From positions 1 to 23,742 of the forward strand of contig DCGR01000089.1 of the NCBI GenBank assembly GCA_002315285.1: a DNA stretch of 23,742 nucleotides, read 5' to 3'. Both the position numbers and the translations under genes were made by a program. The notes under the pieces were generated by a model. That model worked only from the letters and a program-made list of their open reading frames with translations, was not told the origin of the DNA and did not search any database. This DNA comes from Bacteroides sp. UBA1773 (GTDB taxonomy: Bacteria; Bacteroidota; Bacteroidia; Bacteroidales; Bacteroidaceae). Positions 5,071 to 13,552 of the stretch are shown in pieces (position 1 is the first letter of the stretch; every line of letters begins with the position of its first letter).

Positions 5071-7431
5071 CTACCTGACAACGGTGAAACGTGCGAACTT
5101 GAGCAGAAGTTGCTTCGTGCCGGCATTATGGAAGGCAACAGTCACCTTACAGTTGTCGCCACTACCTTCAATATGGATTATCTCGCCACGGCCAAAGCGG
5201 TTGTGTTCAATCAACATCCCCACTTGTATTGTGTCGTGGGCGAATGGTTCCACTTCCTTCGGTGTGGACGCAGAAACGATACGGCGAAGTTTGCGTGGAG
5301 CATCGGCAGAAGCAGGCATCCGAAATGTCGTCGGAGAGACCGGAGTGGAGGGTTGCTGATGGAATTGGGATGAGGAGTCACGTTCATCAGGCACACGACC
5401 GCTTCCTGAATAGGCTTTCGGCCGAGATACGTCATTGGATTTCCTCGCGGATGGCTGTCTGCACGCCTGGGATGACGAGAAGTATTTCGAATCTATTTCG
5501 CGCAAGAAACGTGAAGGGTTGCTGAACTCGATTTTCCCATAACGGAAGCGGCTGCTTGCATGGCTGAGATAGCAACGCTGGCCAGCACGTGTCAACGCCA
5601 CATAGAACAAACGACGTTCTTCTTCAAGTTCGCGAGGCGAGCCGATCGACATCTGATTGGGGAAAAGATTCTCTTCCAGACCTACAATGAACACATTCTG
5701 GAATTCCAATCCTTTCGCAGCATGGATAGTCATGAGCGACACACGGTCGTCGCCACCTTCCTTGTCGGAGTCCATGTCGGTGAGCAACGACACTTCGGAA
5801 AGATAATCGGTGAGCAAGACGTGAGTGTTTCCTTCCTCCCTGTTTCCGTCCACGAAATCGGCCAGTCCACTCAGCAATTCATCGACATTCTCGCGACGGC
5901 TCATGCCTTCAGGAGAAGCATCGCCCAACAGTTCCTTCATGATGCCAGTGACCTGAATGATGTAACGACCAAGCTCAGCCGCATCGACCGTTTCCGTACG
6001 TGACATGAAATCCTCAATCCTTTCGCGGAAACCTGCCAGTTTTGTCAATGTTCCCTTGCTGACAGTGAGTGAATGGGTCTCAGGAGAAGAAATCACGGTC
6101 CACAGACTTACCTCGGACTGGGATGCGGCGGCTATGATCTTGTTGAGCGTGGTATCGCCAATGCCACGTGCAGGATAGTTGATCACCCGTTTGAAAGCCT
6201 CCTCATCGTTGGGATTGACAGCCAAACGCAAGTAGGCTATGATGTCCTTGATTTCCTTGCGCTGGTAGAACGACAAGCCGCCATAAATCTTATAGGGTAT
6301 GCTTCGCTTCCGAAGTGCTTCCTCGAACACACGGCTCTGTGCATTGGTGCGATAAAGTATGGCCATCTGACTGAACGCACAGTTTGTGGTCCGGTGAAGT
6401 CTCGACAATTCATTGCCCACGATCTCGCCTTCTTCCACATCACTGTAAGCGGTGCTGAGATGAATGGGTTCGCCAACTTCCTTTTTGGAAAAGACATTCT
6501 TCTTGATTTGGTCCGTGTTTCTCTCTATCAGGCTGTTGGCCGCGTTAACGATGGTCTGGGTGGACCGGTAGTTCTGCTCAAGTTTGAAGACACGCGCCGT
6601 AGGGAAAGTGTCTTTGAACTTGAGCATGTTGTCGAGATTGGCTCCACGAAAAGAATAGATGCTTTGTGCATCATCGCCCACCACGCACACATGTGAGACT
6701 TCACTGGTAAGCTGTCCGACGATGCGATGTTGGGCATAGTTCGTGTCCTGATACTCGTCAACGAGTACGAACTGGAAACGGTGGGCATACTTGGTCCTTA
6801 CATCCTCATGGTCACGGAAGAGCAGGAAAGTGTAAAGCAGCAAATCGTCGAAATCCATGGCATCGCTTTGCCGACAACGGTTCCAGTATCGCTGGTAAAT
6901 ATCGCGGATGGCTGGCATCTTGCATTGCGCATCGGTCGTGTAAGTTACCGTTGAGGCAGCGTATGTCTCGGGAAACATCAAATGATTCTTAGCATTGCTG
7001 ATGCGTGCCTGTACGGAAGAAGGCTTATAGATCTTGTCATCAAGACCCATTTCCTTGATGATGTTCTTCAAGAGACTCTTAGAGTCGGCAGCATCGTAGA
7101 TAGTGAAATTGGAAGTGAAGCCCACTGCTTGTGACTCTGCGCGAAGAATCCGGCTGAATATGCTATGGAAAGTGCCCATCCAAAGCATTCGTGCATCTGG
7201 ACCGACGAGTGAGACGATACGTTCCTTCATCTCACGGGCTGCCTTGTTGGTGAAGGTAAGTGCCAATATCCGCCAAAGTTCTATCTGATGATGTTCCAAC
7301 AGGTAGGCTATCTTATAGGTAAGCACACGAGTCTTGCCCGATCCCGCTCCGGCAATGACCATGGACGGTCCATCGCAGTAGGTTACTGCTTGTAGCTGAC
7401 TTTCATTCAACTCATCTTGATAATTCATCAT
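5071..7431 (-). CDS. uvrD: ATP-dependent 3'-5' DNA helicase, UvrD/PcrA type
   Basis: A superfamily 1A helicase of 786 residues, expected in nucleotide excision and mismatch repair, replication restart and removal of stalled RNA polymerase. The motifs appear in order: Walker A AGAGSGKT (27-34), TFTNKAAREM (59-68), motif II DEYQDT (225-230), motif III GDDAQSIYSFRGA (252-264), EQNYRS (285-290), TIHAAKGLEF and EEERRLFYVALTRA. A Ser/Pro-rich linker follows. The last 50 or so residues (VGMLIEHNRFGRGEI onward) resemble the Tudor-like domain of PcrA/UvrD that contacts RNA polymerase. An earlier in-frame start at 7461 lies upstream of the predicted transcription start, so I use the ATG at 7431; the adjacent ATG at 7428 is equally possible. 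The gene is divergent from prs. Confidence 0.95.
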   Translation of the reverse strand: MMNYQDELNESQLQAVTYCDGPSMVIAGAGSGKTRVLTYKIAYLLEHHQIELWRILALTFTNKAAREMKERIVSLVGPDARMLWMGTFHSIFSRILRAESQAVGFTSNFTIYDAADSKSLLKNIIKEMGLDDKIYKPSSVQARISNAKNHLMFPETYAASTVTYTTDAQCKMPAIRDIYQRYWNRCRQSDAMDFDDLLLYTFLLFRDHEDVRTKYAHRFQFVLVDEYQDTNYAQHRIVGQLTSEVSHVCVVGDDAQSIYSFRGANLDNMLKFKDTFPTARVFKLEQNYRSTQTIVNAANSLIERNTDQIKKNVFSKKEVGEPIHLSTAYSDVEEGEIVGNELSRLHRTTNCAFSQMAILYRTNAQSRVFEEALRKRSIPYKIYGGLSFYQRKEIKDIIAYLRLAVNPNDEEAFKRVINYPARGIGDTTLNKIIAAASQSEVSLWTVISSPETHSLTVSKGTLTKLAGFRERIEDFMSRTETVDAAELGRYIIQVTGIMKELLGDASPEGMSRRENVDELLSGLADFVDGNREEGNTHVLLTDYLSEVSLLTDMDSDKEGGDDRVSLMTIHAAKGLEFQNVFIVGLEENLFPNQMSIGSPRELEEERRLFYVALTRAGQRCYLSHASSRFRYGKIEFSNPSRFLREIDSKYFSSSQACRQPSARKSNDVSRPKAYSGSGRVPDERDSSSQFHQQPSTPVSPTTFRMPASADAPRKLRRIVSASTPKEVEPFAHDTIQVGMLIEHNRFGRGEIIHIEGSGDNCKVTVAFHNAGTKQLLLKFARFTVVR

Positions 7432-7447
7432 TTTTCGATTTGTGATG

Positions 7448-7455
7448 CAAAAATA
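7448..7455 (-). promoter_or_regulatory. -7 element for the helicase gene
   Basis: On the minus strand TATTTTTG matches TAnnTTTG exactly, 16 bases before the ATG at 7431. No TTG stands at the expected -33 distance. The 5' untranslated region would be about 10 bases. Confidence 0.55.
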
Positions 7456-7499
7456 ACACATTAATCAAGATTCGATGTCACTTATTCATATTTTATTTG

Positions 7500-7507
7500 T
7501 AATTTCG
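7500..7507 (+). promoter_or_regulatory. Possible -7 element for prs
   Basis: TAATTTCG differs from TAnnTTTG at one position and lies 31 bases before the prs ATG. No -33 element is evident. It is the best candidate in the 107-base divergent gap, but it is weak. Confidence 0.35.
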
Positions 7508-7538
7508 CGGGCGAAAACGCAAACATACTAAAAAAGTA

Positions 7539-8483
7539 ATGAGCACAACAGAACCATTTAAAGTATTTTCGGGTACCAACTCGAAGTATCTTGCAGAACA
7601 AATCTGCCAACAGCTGAATTGCCCACTGGGTAACATGAAGACCACTTATTTCTCTGACGGAGAATTTGTAGTGTCGTTCGAGGAAACAATCCGTGGTCAG
7701 ATTGTTTTTTTGGTACAATCGACTTTCCCAAATTCCGACAACCTCATGGAACTTCTCCTGATGGTTGATGCAGCCAAACGCGCTTCTGCCAAGAGCATCG
7801 TAGCCGTTGTCCCATATTTCGGATGGGCACGTCAAGACCGAAAGGACAAGCCACGCGTTTCGATTGGAGCAAAACTTGTGGCCGACATGTTGTCGGTAGC
7901 AGGCATCGACCGCCTTATCACGATGGATCTTCATGCCGACCAGATTCAGGGTTTCTTCGACATTCCCGTTGACCACCTTTATGCCTCGAACATATTCTTG
8001 CCTTACATCCAGGGCCTTCACCTTGAGAACATGGTTGTGGCTACTCCTGATGTGGGCGGTTCGAAACGCGCCAATACGTATGCCAAGTATTTCGACTGTC
8101 CGCTGGTGCTTTGCAACAAGACCCGCGAACGTGCGAATGTGGTGGCCACCATGCAGATTATCGGAGATGTGAAGGACAAGAATGTGGTGCTGGTTGACGA
8201 CATGGTGGACACCGCAGGCACCATTACCAAGGCTGCCGACATCATGATGGAAGCTGGAGCGAAAAGCGTACGTGCATTTGCGTCTCATTGCGTCATGTCG
8301 GGTCCTGCCTCCGAACGTGTCAGCAACTCGCTGATGAATGAGATCATTTTCACCAACAGCATCCCTTTCGACTCCAAGAAGTGCCCGAAGGTGAAAGAAC
8401 TCAGCATCGCTTCAATGTTTGCCGATGCCATCCGACGTGTGGCTGCCAACGAGTCTATTTCAGGACAATACATTGTCAAATAA
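7539..8483 (+). CDS. prs: Ribose-phosphate pyrophosphokinase (PRPP synthetase)
   Basis: A 314-residue class I PRPP synthetase of normal length. In the cytoplasm it transfers pyrophosphate from ATP to ribose 5-phosphate, giving PRPP for purine, pyrimidine, histidine, tryptophan and NAD synthesis. Visible motifs are FSDGE (38-42), the flexible-loop segment PYFGWARQDRK (92-102), the family signature around DLHADQIQGFFDIPVDHL (130-147) and the PRPP-binding loop VLVDDMVDTAGT (217-228, with Asp220 and Asp221). The start is ATG after an A-rich stretch. It is divergent from the helicase gene and followed after 16 bases by a TlpA-like lipoprotein gene, so the two are likely cotranscribed although their functions are not obviously linked. 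Confidence 0.97.
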   Translation: MSTTEPFKVFSGTNSKYLAEQICQQLNCPLGNMKTTYFSDGEFVVSFEETIRGQIVFLVQSTFPNSDNLMELLLMVDAAKRASAKSIVAVVPYFGWARQDRKDKPRVSIGAKLVADMLSVAGIDRLITMDLHADQIQGFFDIPVDHLYASNIFLPYIQGLHLENMVVATPDVGGSKRANTYAKYFDCPLVLCNKTRERANVVATMQIIGDVKDKNVVLVDDMVDTAGTITKAADIMMEAGAKSVRAFASHCVMSGPASERVSNSLMNEIIFTNSIPFDSKKCPKVKELSIASMFADAIRRVAANESISGQYIVK

Positions 8484-8499
8484 AAAGACATCAGCCATT

Positions 8500-9573
8500 A
8501 TGAAGAGAGCTGTCCTTCCCTATTTCATTGTCGCCACCCTGATGGCTTCGTGCGGCAAAAGCGGTTACTCAGTCAATGGTACGGTTTCCGACATTGCCGA
8601 TGGAACCTACGCATATTTGTATTCTGGCACATCACGTTCCGCACAGGTTGTCGATTCGGCAAAAGTGGGAAATGGCACTTTCTGTTTCAAAGGGAACCAG
8701 GAACAGGCTGAGATGCGCAAAATAAGTTGCGGGAAGCTAAAGGCTGTGATTGTGCTTGAAAATGCTTCGCTCAATCTGGACTTGCAGAACGGCATTTGCT
8801 CTGGTAGCGCACTCAACGACATATACGCTGGTTATCTGGCCAAGAACGACTCGTTGAACGCACAAATGAACGTGCTGAGAGACAAGATGGGAAATCCCAG
8901 CCTTTCGGAAGAGGAGGCCAAGGCCATCGACAAGGAAGGAGAAAGAATATATGACGAAATGAACGAATGTCAGGCCCGGACAACAAAGGAAAACATCCAG
9001 AACTGTGTGGGCGCATATCTGTTCAGCAATACTTTCTACATCCTTTCCGACGAGGAGAACGAGGCTTTGATAGCACAAATACCCGAACAATTCAGGGACG
9101 AGAGGGTCAAGAAATTCGAAGACATCCTTACTGTCCGTCGCAAAACAGCCGTGGGACAGCCATTCATCGATTTCACAATGAACGACCCTGAAGGCACGAA
9201 AGTGAGCCTTGGCCAGTATGTGAAGCAAAACAAATATACACTGGTGGATTTTTGGGCAAGTTGGTGTGGCCCTTGTCGTGCTGAAATGCCTAACGTGGTG
9301 GCAGCCTACGCACAATACAAAGACAAAGGATTTGGCATTGTGGGAGTATCGCTCGACCGCGATCTCGACAGTTGGAAAAAGGCCATTGAGGCATTGGACA
9401 TCACATGGCCACAGATGAGCGACCTGAAATACTGGGATTGCGCCGGATCAGCCGCCTACGGAGTGTCGTCCATTCCAAGTACTGTACTCATTCGTCAGGA
9501 TGGTGTCATCGTGGAGCGGAACCTGCGTGGCGAGGAAATTGCCAAAAAGCTGGAAGAATTGCTTGCTCAATAA
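8500..9573 (+). CDS. TlpA-family thiol-disulfide oxidoreductase lipoprotein
   Basis: A 357-residue exported protein. MKRAVLPYFIVATLMASC is a lipoprotein signal with the lipid-bearing Cys at residue 18. Residues of about 22-120 resemble the beta-rich N-terminal domain (DUF4369-like) common in Bacteroidetes TlpA proteins, and a charged helical linker follows (about 120-215). The C-terminal thioredoxin fold carries the redox motif WASWCGPC (Cys256, Cys259) and the cis-proline loop SSIPST (Pro326). It would reduce or exchange disulfides in the periplasm, for example in cytochrome c maturation; the specific partner is unknown. The frame is open further upstream, inside prs, but only the ATG at 8500 gives a signal peptide and avoids the overlap. 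It ends before a strong hairpin. Confidence 0.9.
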   Translation: MKRAVLPYFIVATLMASCGKSGYSVNGTVSDIADGTYAYLYSGTSRSAQVVDSAKVGNGTFCFKGNQEQAEMRKISCGKLKAVIVLENASLNLDLQNGICSGSALNDIYAGYLAKNDSLNAQMNVLRDKMGNPSLSEEEAKAIDKEGERIYDEMNECQARTTKENIQNCVGAYLFSNTFYILSDEENEALIAQIPEQFRDERVKKFEDILTVRRKTAVGQPFIDFTMNDPEGTKVSLGQYVKQNKYTLVDFWASWCGPCRAEMPNVVAAYAQYKDKGFGIVGVSLDRDLDSWKKAIEALDITWPQMSDLKYWDCAGSAAYGVSSIPSTVLIRQDGVIVERNLRGEEIAKKLEELLAQ

Positions 9574-9592
9574 AAACACAATTTCATAAGCG

Positions 9593-9620
9593 AGGGTGGA
9601 CACGGCAACGTCCACCCTTT
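9593..9620 (+). terminator. Hairpin at the end of the prs-tlpA unit
   Basis: AGGGTGGAC (9593-9601) and GTCCACCCT (9610-9618) form a perfect nine-pair stem with an eight-base loop, 20 bases after the TlpA stop codon. Only a short T-rich tail (TTTGTACATT) follows, so termination may be partial. Confidence 0.65.
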
Positions 9621-9690
9621 GTACATTCAAAGCCCTTGTGACCATGCCAGATGTTCTCCATGTGACACTTCGGACAAGATGGGGATGGTA

Positions 9691-10881
9691 ATGACAAAAA
9701 AAGAAAAGATGGAAAAACTGTGGAATCGGAATTATGTGAAACTCTGGACAGCAAATTTCATGCTGTTCTTTTCCTTCATGCTCCTTACTCCGCTGCTCCC
9801 TTTGTACTTGAGCGACACTTTCCAGGCCGACAAGGCCACGATAGGCATCGTACTGTCAGGTTATACGCTGGTGTCGCTGTTGGTACGTCCGTTCAGCGGT
9901 TTTTTTGTCGATACGTTTCCGCGCAAAGTGGTGTTGCTTGTCGCTTGGTTTTTTTTCTGTACACTCTTTGCCGGTTATCTGGTGGCTGGCACACTTACCA
10001 TGTTCGCCATTTTCCGCACGCTGCATGGTGCACCTTACGGAGCCGTAACAGTGGCAAACAGTACGGTTGCCATTGATGTGCTACGTCCAGAACGTCGTTC
10101 GGAGGGCATAGGCTATTACGGCTTAAGCAACAATCTGGCCACCGCCATCAGTCCGTCGATAGCCATTTACGTGTTCCAAGCCTGTCACGACTACAATGTT
10201 CTGTTTCTCATTGCGCTCGTCACATCCTTTTTGGGCATCGTGGTGAACAGTACGGTGAAGGTGGATAAAAAAGACGTCGTGCTGGATAAAGGCAAGCTAT
10301 CGTTCGACCGCTTTTTCCTCCTCAAAGGATGGAGCCAAGGAATCACCTTACTCTGCTATGCCTATTCCTATGGTGTGCTTGCCACTTATCTGGCCATCTA
10401 CGGCAAGGAAGAGCTTGGCATTATCGGTGGTTCTGGCTTGTTTTTCTTCTTGCTTTGTGTAGGTCTGATGGTTTCCCGCCTGATTGGTGCCCGTTCGTTG
10501 CGCCGCAAACAGATAGCACGCAATGCCACGGTAGGAGCTTGCATTTCCTTTTTCGGTTACCTTTTGTTTGCTGCCTTGCACAATGAAATTGGCTTCTACG
10601 GTGCGGCCTTGATTATCGGATTGGGCAACGGTCACATGTTCCCTGCCTTCCAGAACATTTTTGTTGATATGGCACCCCATTCACAACGAGGCACTGCCAA
10701 TTCCACCATGTTTACATCGTGGGACATCGGTGTAGGACTGGGTGTAGTGTTTGGTGGTATGCTATCGGAACACGTGAGTTATCATTCGGCCTTTTGGTCG
10801 GGCTGGATTGTCAATGCTCTTGGTTTGCTACTCTACTTCGCCTATAGCCGCAACCATTTCTTGAGAAACAAATTGCGATAG
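9691..10881 (+). CDS. Major facilitator superfamily transporter
   Basis: A 396-residue inner-membrane protein with the hydrophobic pattern of a 12-helix MFS carrier. The loop after the second helix shows RPFSGFFVDTFPRKV, the MFS motif A region (G-x-x-x-D-x-x-x-R-K/R), and a charged loop (VKVDKKDVVLDKGK) separates the two halves. Overall it resembles the AraJ/drug-efflux group, but the substrate cannot be told. ATG codons at 9679, 9685, 9691 and 9709 are all in frame. I chose 9691 because it gives a short basic N-terminus (MTKKEKMEKLW) and follows a GGGATGG stretch. It is separated from tlpA by a hairpin. I see no clear -7 element before it, so it may depend on readthrough. Confidence 0.88.
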   Translation: MTKKEKMEKLWNRNYVKLWTANFMLFFSFMLLTPLLPLYLSDTFQADKATIGIVLSGYTLVSLLVRPFSGFFVDTFPRKVVLLVAWFFFCTLFAGYLVAGTLTMFAIFRTLHGAPYGAVTVANSTVAIDVLRPERRSEGIGYYGLSNNLATAISPSIAIYVFQACHDYNVLFLIALVTSFLGIVVNSTVKVDKKDVVLDKGKLSFDRFFLLKGWSQGITLLCYAYSYGVLATYLAIYGKEELGIIGGSGLFFFLLCVGLMVSRLIGARSLRRKQIARNATVGACISFFGYLLFAALHNEIGFYGAALIIGLGNGHMFPAFQNIFVDMAPHSQRGTANSTMFTSWDIGVGLGVVFGGMLSEHVSYHSAFWSGWIVNALGLLLYFAYSRNHFLRNKLR

Positions 10882-11019
10882 CATACGGATAAACGTCCAG
10901 ACCACGACCGTTCGATTCGCACTTTCAGGCTAAGAGGAAAGGTGCAAGGAATAAGAACTGGCAACTGACAATCGAGAACCGACAACTTCTCATTTTTTCG
11001 AATATCCCAATAATATTTG

Positions 11020-11027
11020 TAACTTTG
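11020..11027 (+). promoter_or_regulatory. -7 element for the threonine aldolase unit
   Basis: TAACTTTG matches TAnnTTTG exactly, 41 bases before the aldolase ATG. The -33 region is T-rich (CATTTTTTCG) without a clean TTTG. Transcription would start near 11034. Confidence 0.6.
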
Positions 11028-11052
11028 CATTCCATTCAATACAGATAGGATA

Positions 11053-11082
11053 ATGACAAACATCATATATGAAACATTTTGA
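11053..11082 (+). CDS. Possible 9-codon upstream ORF overlapping the aldolase start
   Basis: ATG at 11053 follows GATAGGATA and opens a frame reading MTNIIYETF before TGA at 11080-11082. It overlaps the first codons of the threonine aldolase gene in another frame. If translated it could couple or compete with aldolase initiation. The alternative is chance. There is no terminator-like structure with it, so it is not an attenuator of the kind seen at 1955-2035. Confidence 0.25.
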   Translation: MTNIIYETF

Positions 11083-12091
11083 TACGGATTACATGGAAGG
11101 TGCGCATCCAATTGTGATGCAACGCCTTATGGAAACCAATCTGGAACAGACCCCAGGATATGGCACCGACAATTATTGTCTGGAAGCCAAGGATTTGGTA
11201 AGAAAAGCTTGTGGCGATGAACATGTTGATGTACATTTTTTGGTAGGCGGCACACAAACCAATTCTACCGTGATCGATGCGTTGCTTTCACGTCATGAGG
11301 GAGTGCTTGCAGCTGCCACTGCCCACATCAACGTGCATGAGTCGGGAGCAATCGAAGCAACAGGCCACAAAGTGCTTACGTTGCCATCGCACGAAGGCAA
11401 GGTGATGGCAAATGAAGTGAAAACATTCATCGATGATTTCTATGCCGATGACACCTACGAACACATGGTGGCTCCAGGAATGCTATACATCAGTTATCCT
11501 ACAGAATATGGCACGCTTTACTCCAAAGCGGAACTGACCAAGCTTCATGCCATCTGCCAACAGGCCAACATTCCACTCTACATTGATGGGGCGCGAATGG
11601 GCTACGGATTGGCGAGCGATGCCGCTGATGTAAGCCTACCCGAATTGGTAAGCTTGTGCGACGTGTGCTACATTGGCGGCACAAAGGTAGGCGCACTGTT
11701 TGGAGAATGTGTGGTGGCACACGAAGGATGGCTGAAACATTTTTTTCCACTTGTCAAGCAACATGGGGCATTGCTGGCTAAAGGCAGATTGCTGGGCATA
11801 CAATTTGCCACGCTCTTTTCCGATGGGTTGTACCTGCAGATTGCACGCCACGCGGTAGAACTGGCTATCAAGCTAAAGGAGGGATTCAGGAAAAAAGGCT
11901 ACTATCCATATATCAACTCATTCACAAACCAACAATTCTTCACACTTCCCAACGAGGTGATCGACCGATTACGACTGACATCCACCTTCGAGACTTGGGG
12001 AAACCGTGGCGAAACGGAGACGACCGTGCGCTTCGTCACCAGTTGGGCTACTCGCGAAGCAGACGTTGACACATTATTACATGAATTATAA
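11069..12091 (+). CDS. ltaE: Low-specificity L-threonine aldolase
   Basis: A 340-residue fold-type I PLP enzyme of the beta-eliminating lyase family, which splits L-threonine or L-allo-threonine into glycine and acetaldehyde in the cytoplasm. Visible features are YGTDNYC (31-37), GGTQTNSTVI (60-69), the Asp that should contact the PLP ring nitrogen in YIDGARMGYG (Asp173) and the Schiff-base lysine in YIGGTKVGALFGE (Lys206). Length is normal. The start is ATG, 41 bases after a -7 element. The next gene, a Gfo/Idh-like lipoprotein, begins 12 bases after the stop codon, so they form a likely two-gene unit. Other members of the family, such as phenylserine aldolase, are possible but less likely. 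Confidence 0.92.
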   Translation: MKHFDTDYMEGAHPIVMQRLMETNLEQTPGYGTDNYCLEAKDLVRKACGDEHVDVHFLVGGTQTNSTVIDALLSRHEGVLAAATAHINVHESGAIEATGHKVLTLPSHEGKVMANEVKTFIDDFYADDTYEHMVAPGMLYISYPTEYGTLYSKAELTKLHAICQQANIPLYIDGARMGYGLASDAADVSLPELVSLCDVCYIGGTKVGALFGECVVAHEGWLKHFFPLVKQHGALLAKGRLLGIQFATLFSDGLYLQIARHAVELAIKLKEGFRKKGYYPYINSFTNQQFFTLPNEVIDRLRLTSTFETWGNRGETETTVRFVTSWATREADVDTLLHEL

Positions 12092-12103
12092 ATCCATTCG
12101 CCG

Positions 12104-13453
12104 ATGAAACAAATTATCACAATGGCCTCTGCCGCAGCGTTGCTGCTGGCTGCTTGCACCGCTGGGAGAAAACAACAAGAAGTGACCCTCATGACACTCG
12201 ATCCCGGACATTTCCATGCTGCCCTCGTACAAAAAAGCCAGTATGCAAATGTGACTCCCGACGTCTATGTATATGCACCCGCAGGCAATGATGTGCAAGA
12301 ATACCTGAAAAAAATAGATGGATACAACACCCGTGCCGAGAATCCTACCTCATGGAACGAAATCGTATATACAGGCAACGATTTCTTCGAGAAGATGATA
12401 GCCGAGAAAAAAGGCAATGTGATGGTCACCTCTGGCAACAACCGCAAGAAAACAGACTACATATTGCAAACCCTCGAAGCTGGCATCAACGTGCTGGCAG
12501 ATAAGCCAATGGCCATCAATTCTGATGCGTTCAAGAAGTTGGAACAATGCTTCCAGACAGCCAATGACAAACGCGTGTTGCTTTACGACATCATGACAGA
12601 GCGTTTCGAAATTTCCACCATTCTGCAGAAAGAACTCTCGCAAATGCCCGATATCTATGGTGAGCAAGAACTGGGAACCCCAGACCATCCAGGCATCAGC
12701 ATCGAAAGCGTACATTATTTCTACAAAAACGTGTCAGGCAATGCCTTGATTCGTCCGGCTTGGTTTTACGATGTGAACCAGCAAGGCGAATGTATTGTGG
12801 ATGTGATGGTTCATTTGGTGGATTTGGTGCAGTGGGAATGTTTTCCAGAACAAGCCATCGACTATGCACACGACATTCGTATCACCTCTGCCCGCCATTG
12901 GGTGACACCTGTGGATAAGGCCCAGTTCAAACTCTCCACCGGCCTTGATGGATATCCTGATTTCCTACAGTCAAGCATCCAGAACGACACACTGCAGATC
13001 TATGCTAACGGCGAAATCAACTACCAGCTCAAGGGATTGAACGCCAAAGTGGTTGCCCTGTGGGAATACGAGTCGCCCGATGGAGGAGACACCCACTATT
13101 CCACCATGCGAGGAACCAAGTCGAACATCGTCATCAAGCAGGGAGCCGAGCAGGGTTATCGCCCAGAGTTGTATATCGAGCCTGTGGGCGAGATTGCCGA
13201 CATCGAAAAAAGCTTTGCTGCGTTAGCCGCCAAATATCCAGGCATCGCACTTGAACAGACTGCCACAGGCTGGCATGTGTCCATTCCCGACTCGTATCGC
13301 GTCGGGCATGAAGCACACTTTGGTCAGGTCACACAAAATTTCCTTCACTATCTGGCCAACGGCGACATGCCCGCTTGGGAAGTCCCCAACATGCTTGCCA
13401 AATACTATACCACCACAGAAGCCTGGCGATTGGCACAGGAAAACACAAAGTAG
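12104..13453 (+). CDS. Exported Gfo/Idh/MocA-like lipoprotein
   Basis: A 449-residue protein with a lipoprotein signal (lipobox LLAAC, Cys18) followed by a dehydrogenase-like fold. DKPMAI (133-138) corresponds to the EKP motif of the Gfo/Idh/MocA family, and VDVMVHLVDLVQWE (232-245, His237) to its catalytic helix region. The C-terminal half resembles the putative oxidoreductase C-terminal domain found in Bacteroidetes members. The usual glycine-rich GxGxxG nucleotide loop is not evident near the start; the sequence there is TLDPGHFHAALVQ. The leader has no twin-arginine motif, so Sec export of a protein related to NAD(P)-dependent enzymes is implied. Substrate and cofactor are unknown. It shares a unit with threonine aldolase and ends before a double hairpin. 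Confidence 0.8.
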   Translation: MKQIITMASAAALLLAACTAGRKQQEVTLMTLDPGHFHAALVQKSQYANVTPDVYVYAPAGNDVQEYLKKIDGYNTRAENPTSWNEIVYTGNDFFEKMIAEKKGNVMVTSGNNRKKTDYILQTLEAGINVLADKPMAINSDAFKKLEQCFQTANDKRVLLYDIMTERFEISTILQKELSQMPDIYGEQELGTPDHPGISIESVHYFYKNVSGNALIRPAWFYDVNQQGECIVDVMVHLVDLVQWECFPEQAIDYAHDIRITSARHWVTPVDKAQFKLSTGLDGYPDFLQSSIQNDTLQIYANGEINYQLKGLNAKVVALWEYESPDGGDTHYSTMRGTKSNIVIKQGAEQGYRPELYIEPVGEIADIEKSFAALAAKYPGIALEQTATGWHVSIPDSYRVGHEAHFGQVTQNFLHYLANGDMPAWEVPNMLAKYYTTTEAWRLAQENTK

Positions 13454-13459
13454 GAAGCA

Positions 13460-13476
13460 AAAAGCATTATGCTTTT
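13460..13476 (+). terminator. Small hairpin after the Gfo/Idh gene
   Basis: AAAAGCA (13460-13466) and TGCTTTT (13470-13476) pair perfectly around TTA, seven bases after the stop codon. The 3' arm ends in four T. It is the first of two terminator-like structures in the gap between convergent genes. Confidence 0.45.
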
Positions 13477-13495
13477 CGAAAACGAACATAAAGGA

Positions 13496-13535
13496 GGCAG
13501 GACAACAACAAAAGAGTCGTTCCTGCCTTTCCTTT
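13496..13535 (+). terminator. Intrinsic terminator between convergent genes
   Basis: GGCAGGA (13496-13502) pairs with TCCTGCC (13521-13527). Outside it, AAAGGA and TCCTTT can add six more pairs across a two-base bulge. The 3' side on the plus strand is TTTCCTTT. It fits the end of the threonine aldolase unit best. On the minus strand the tail is T-poorer, but the same stem may end the GH13 operon. Confidence 0.6.
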
Positions 13536-13552
13536 ATGAAAACATGATGCCA

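Noticed and set aside
7482..8288. Open frame of 268 codons on the minus strand opposite prs
   Set aside because: PRPP synthetase motifs fix the coding strand. The opposite frame also runs into the divergent promoter region.
10919..10945. Imperfect hairpin GCACTTTC/GAAAGGTGC after the MFS gene
   Set aside because: It needs a bulge and has no T-tract after it. It could be the transcript end, but the support is too weak to call a terminator.
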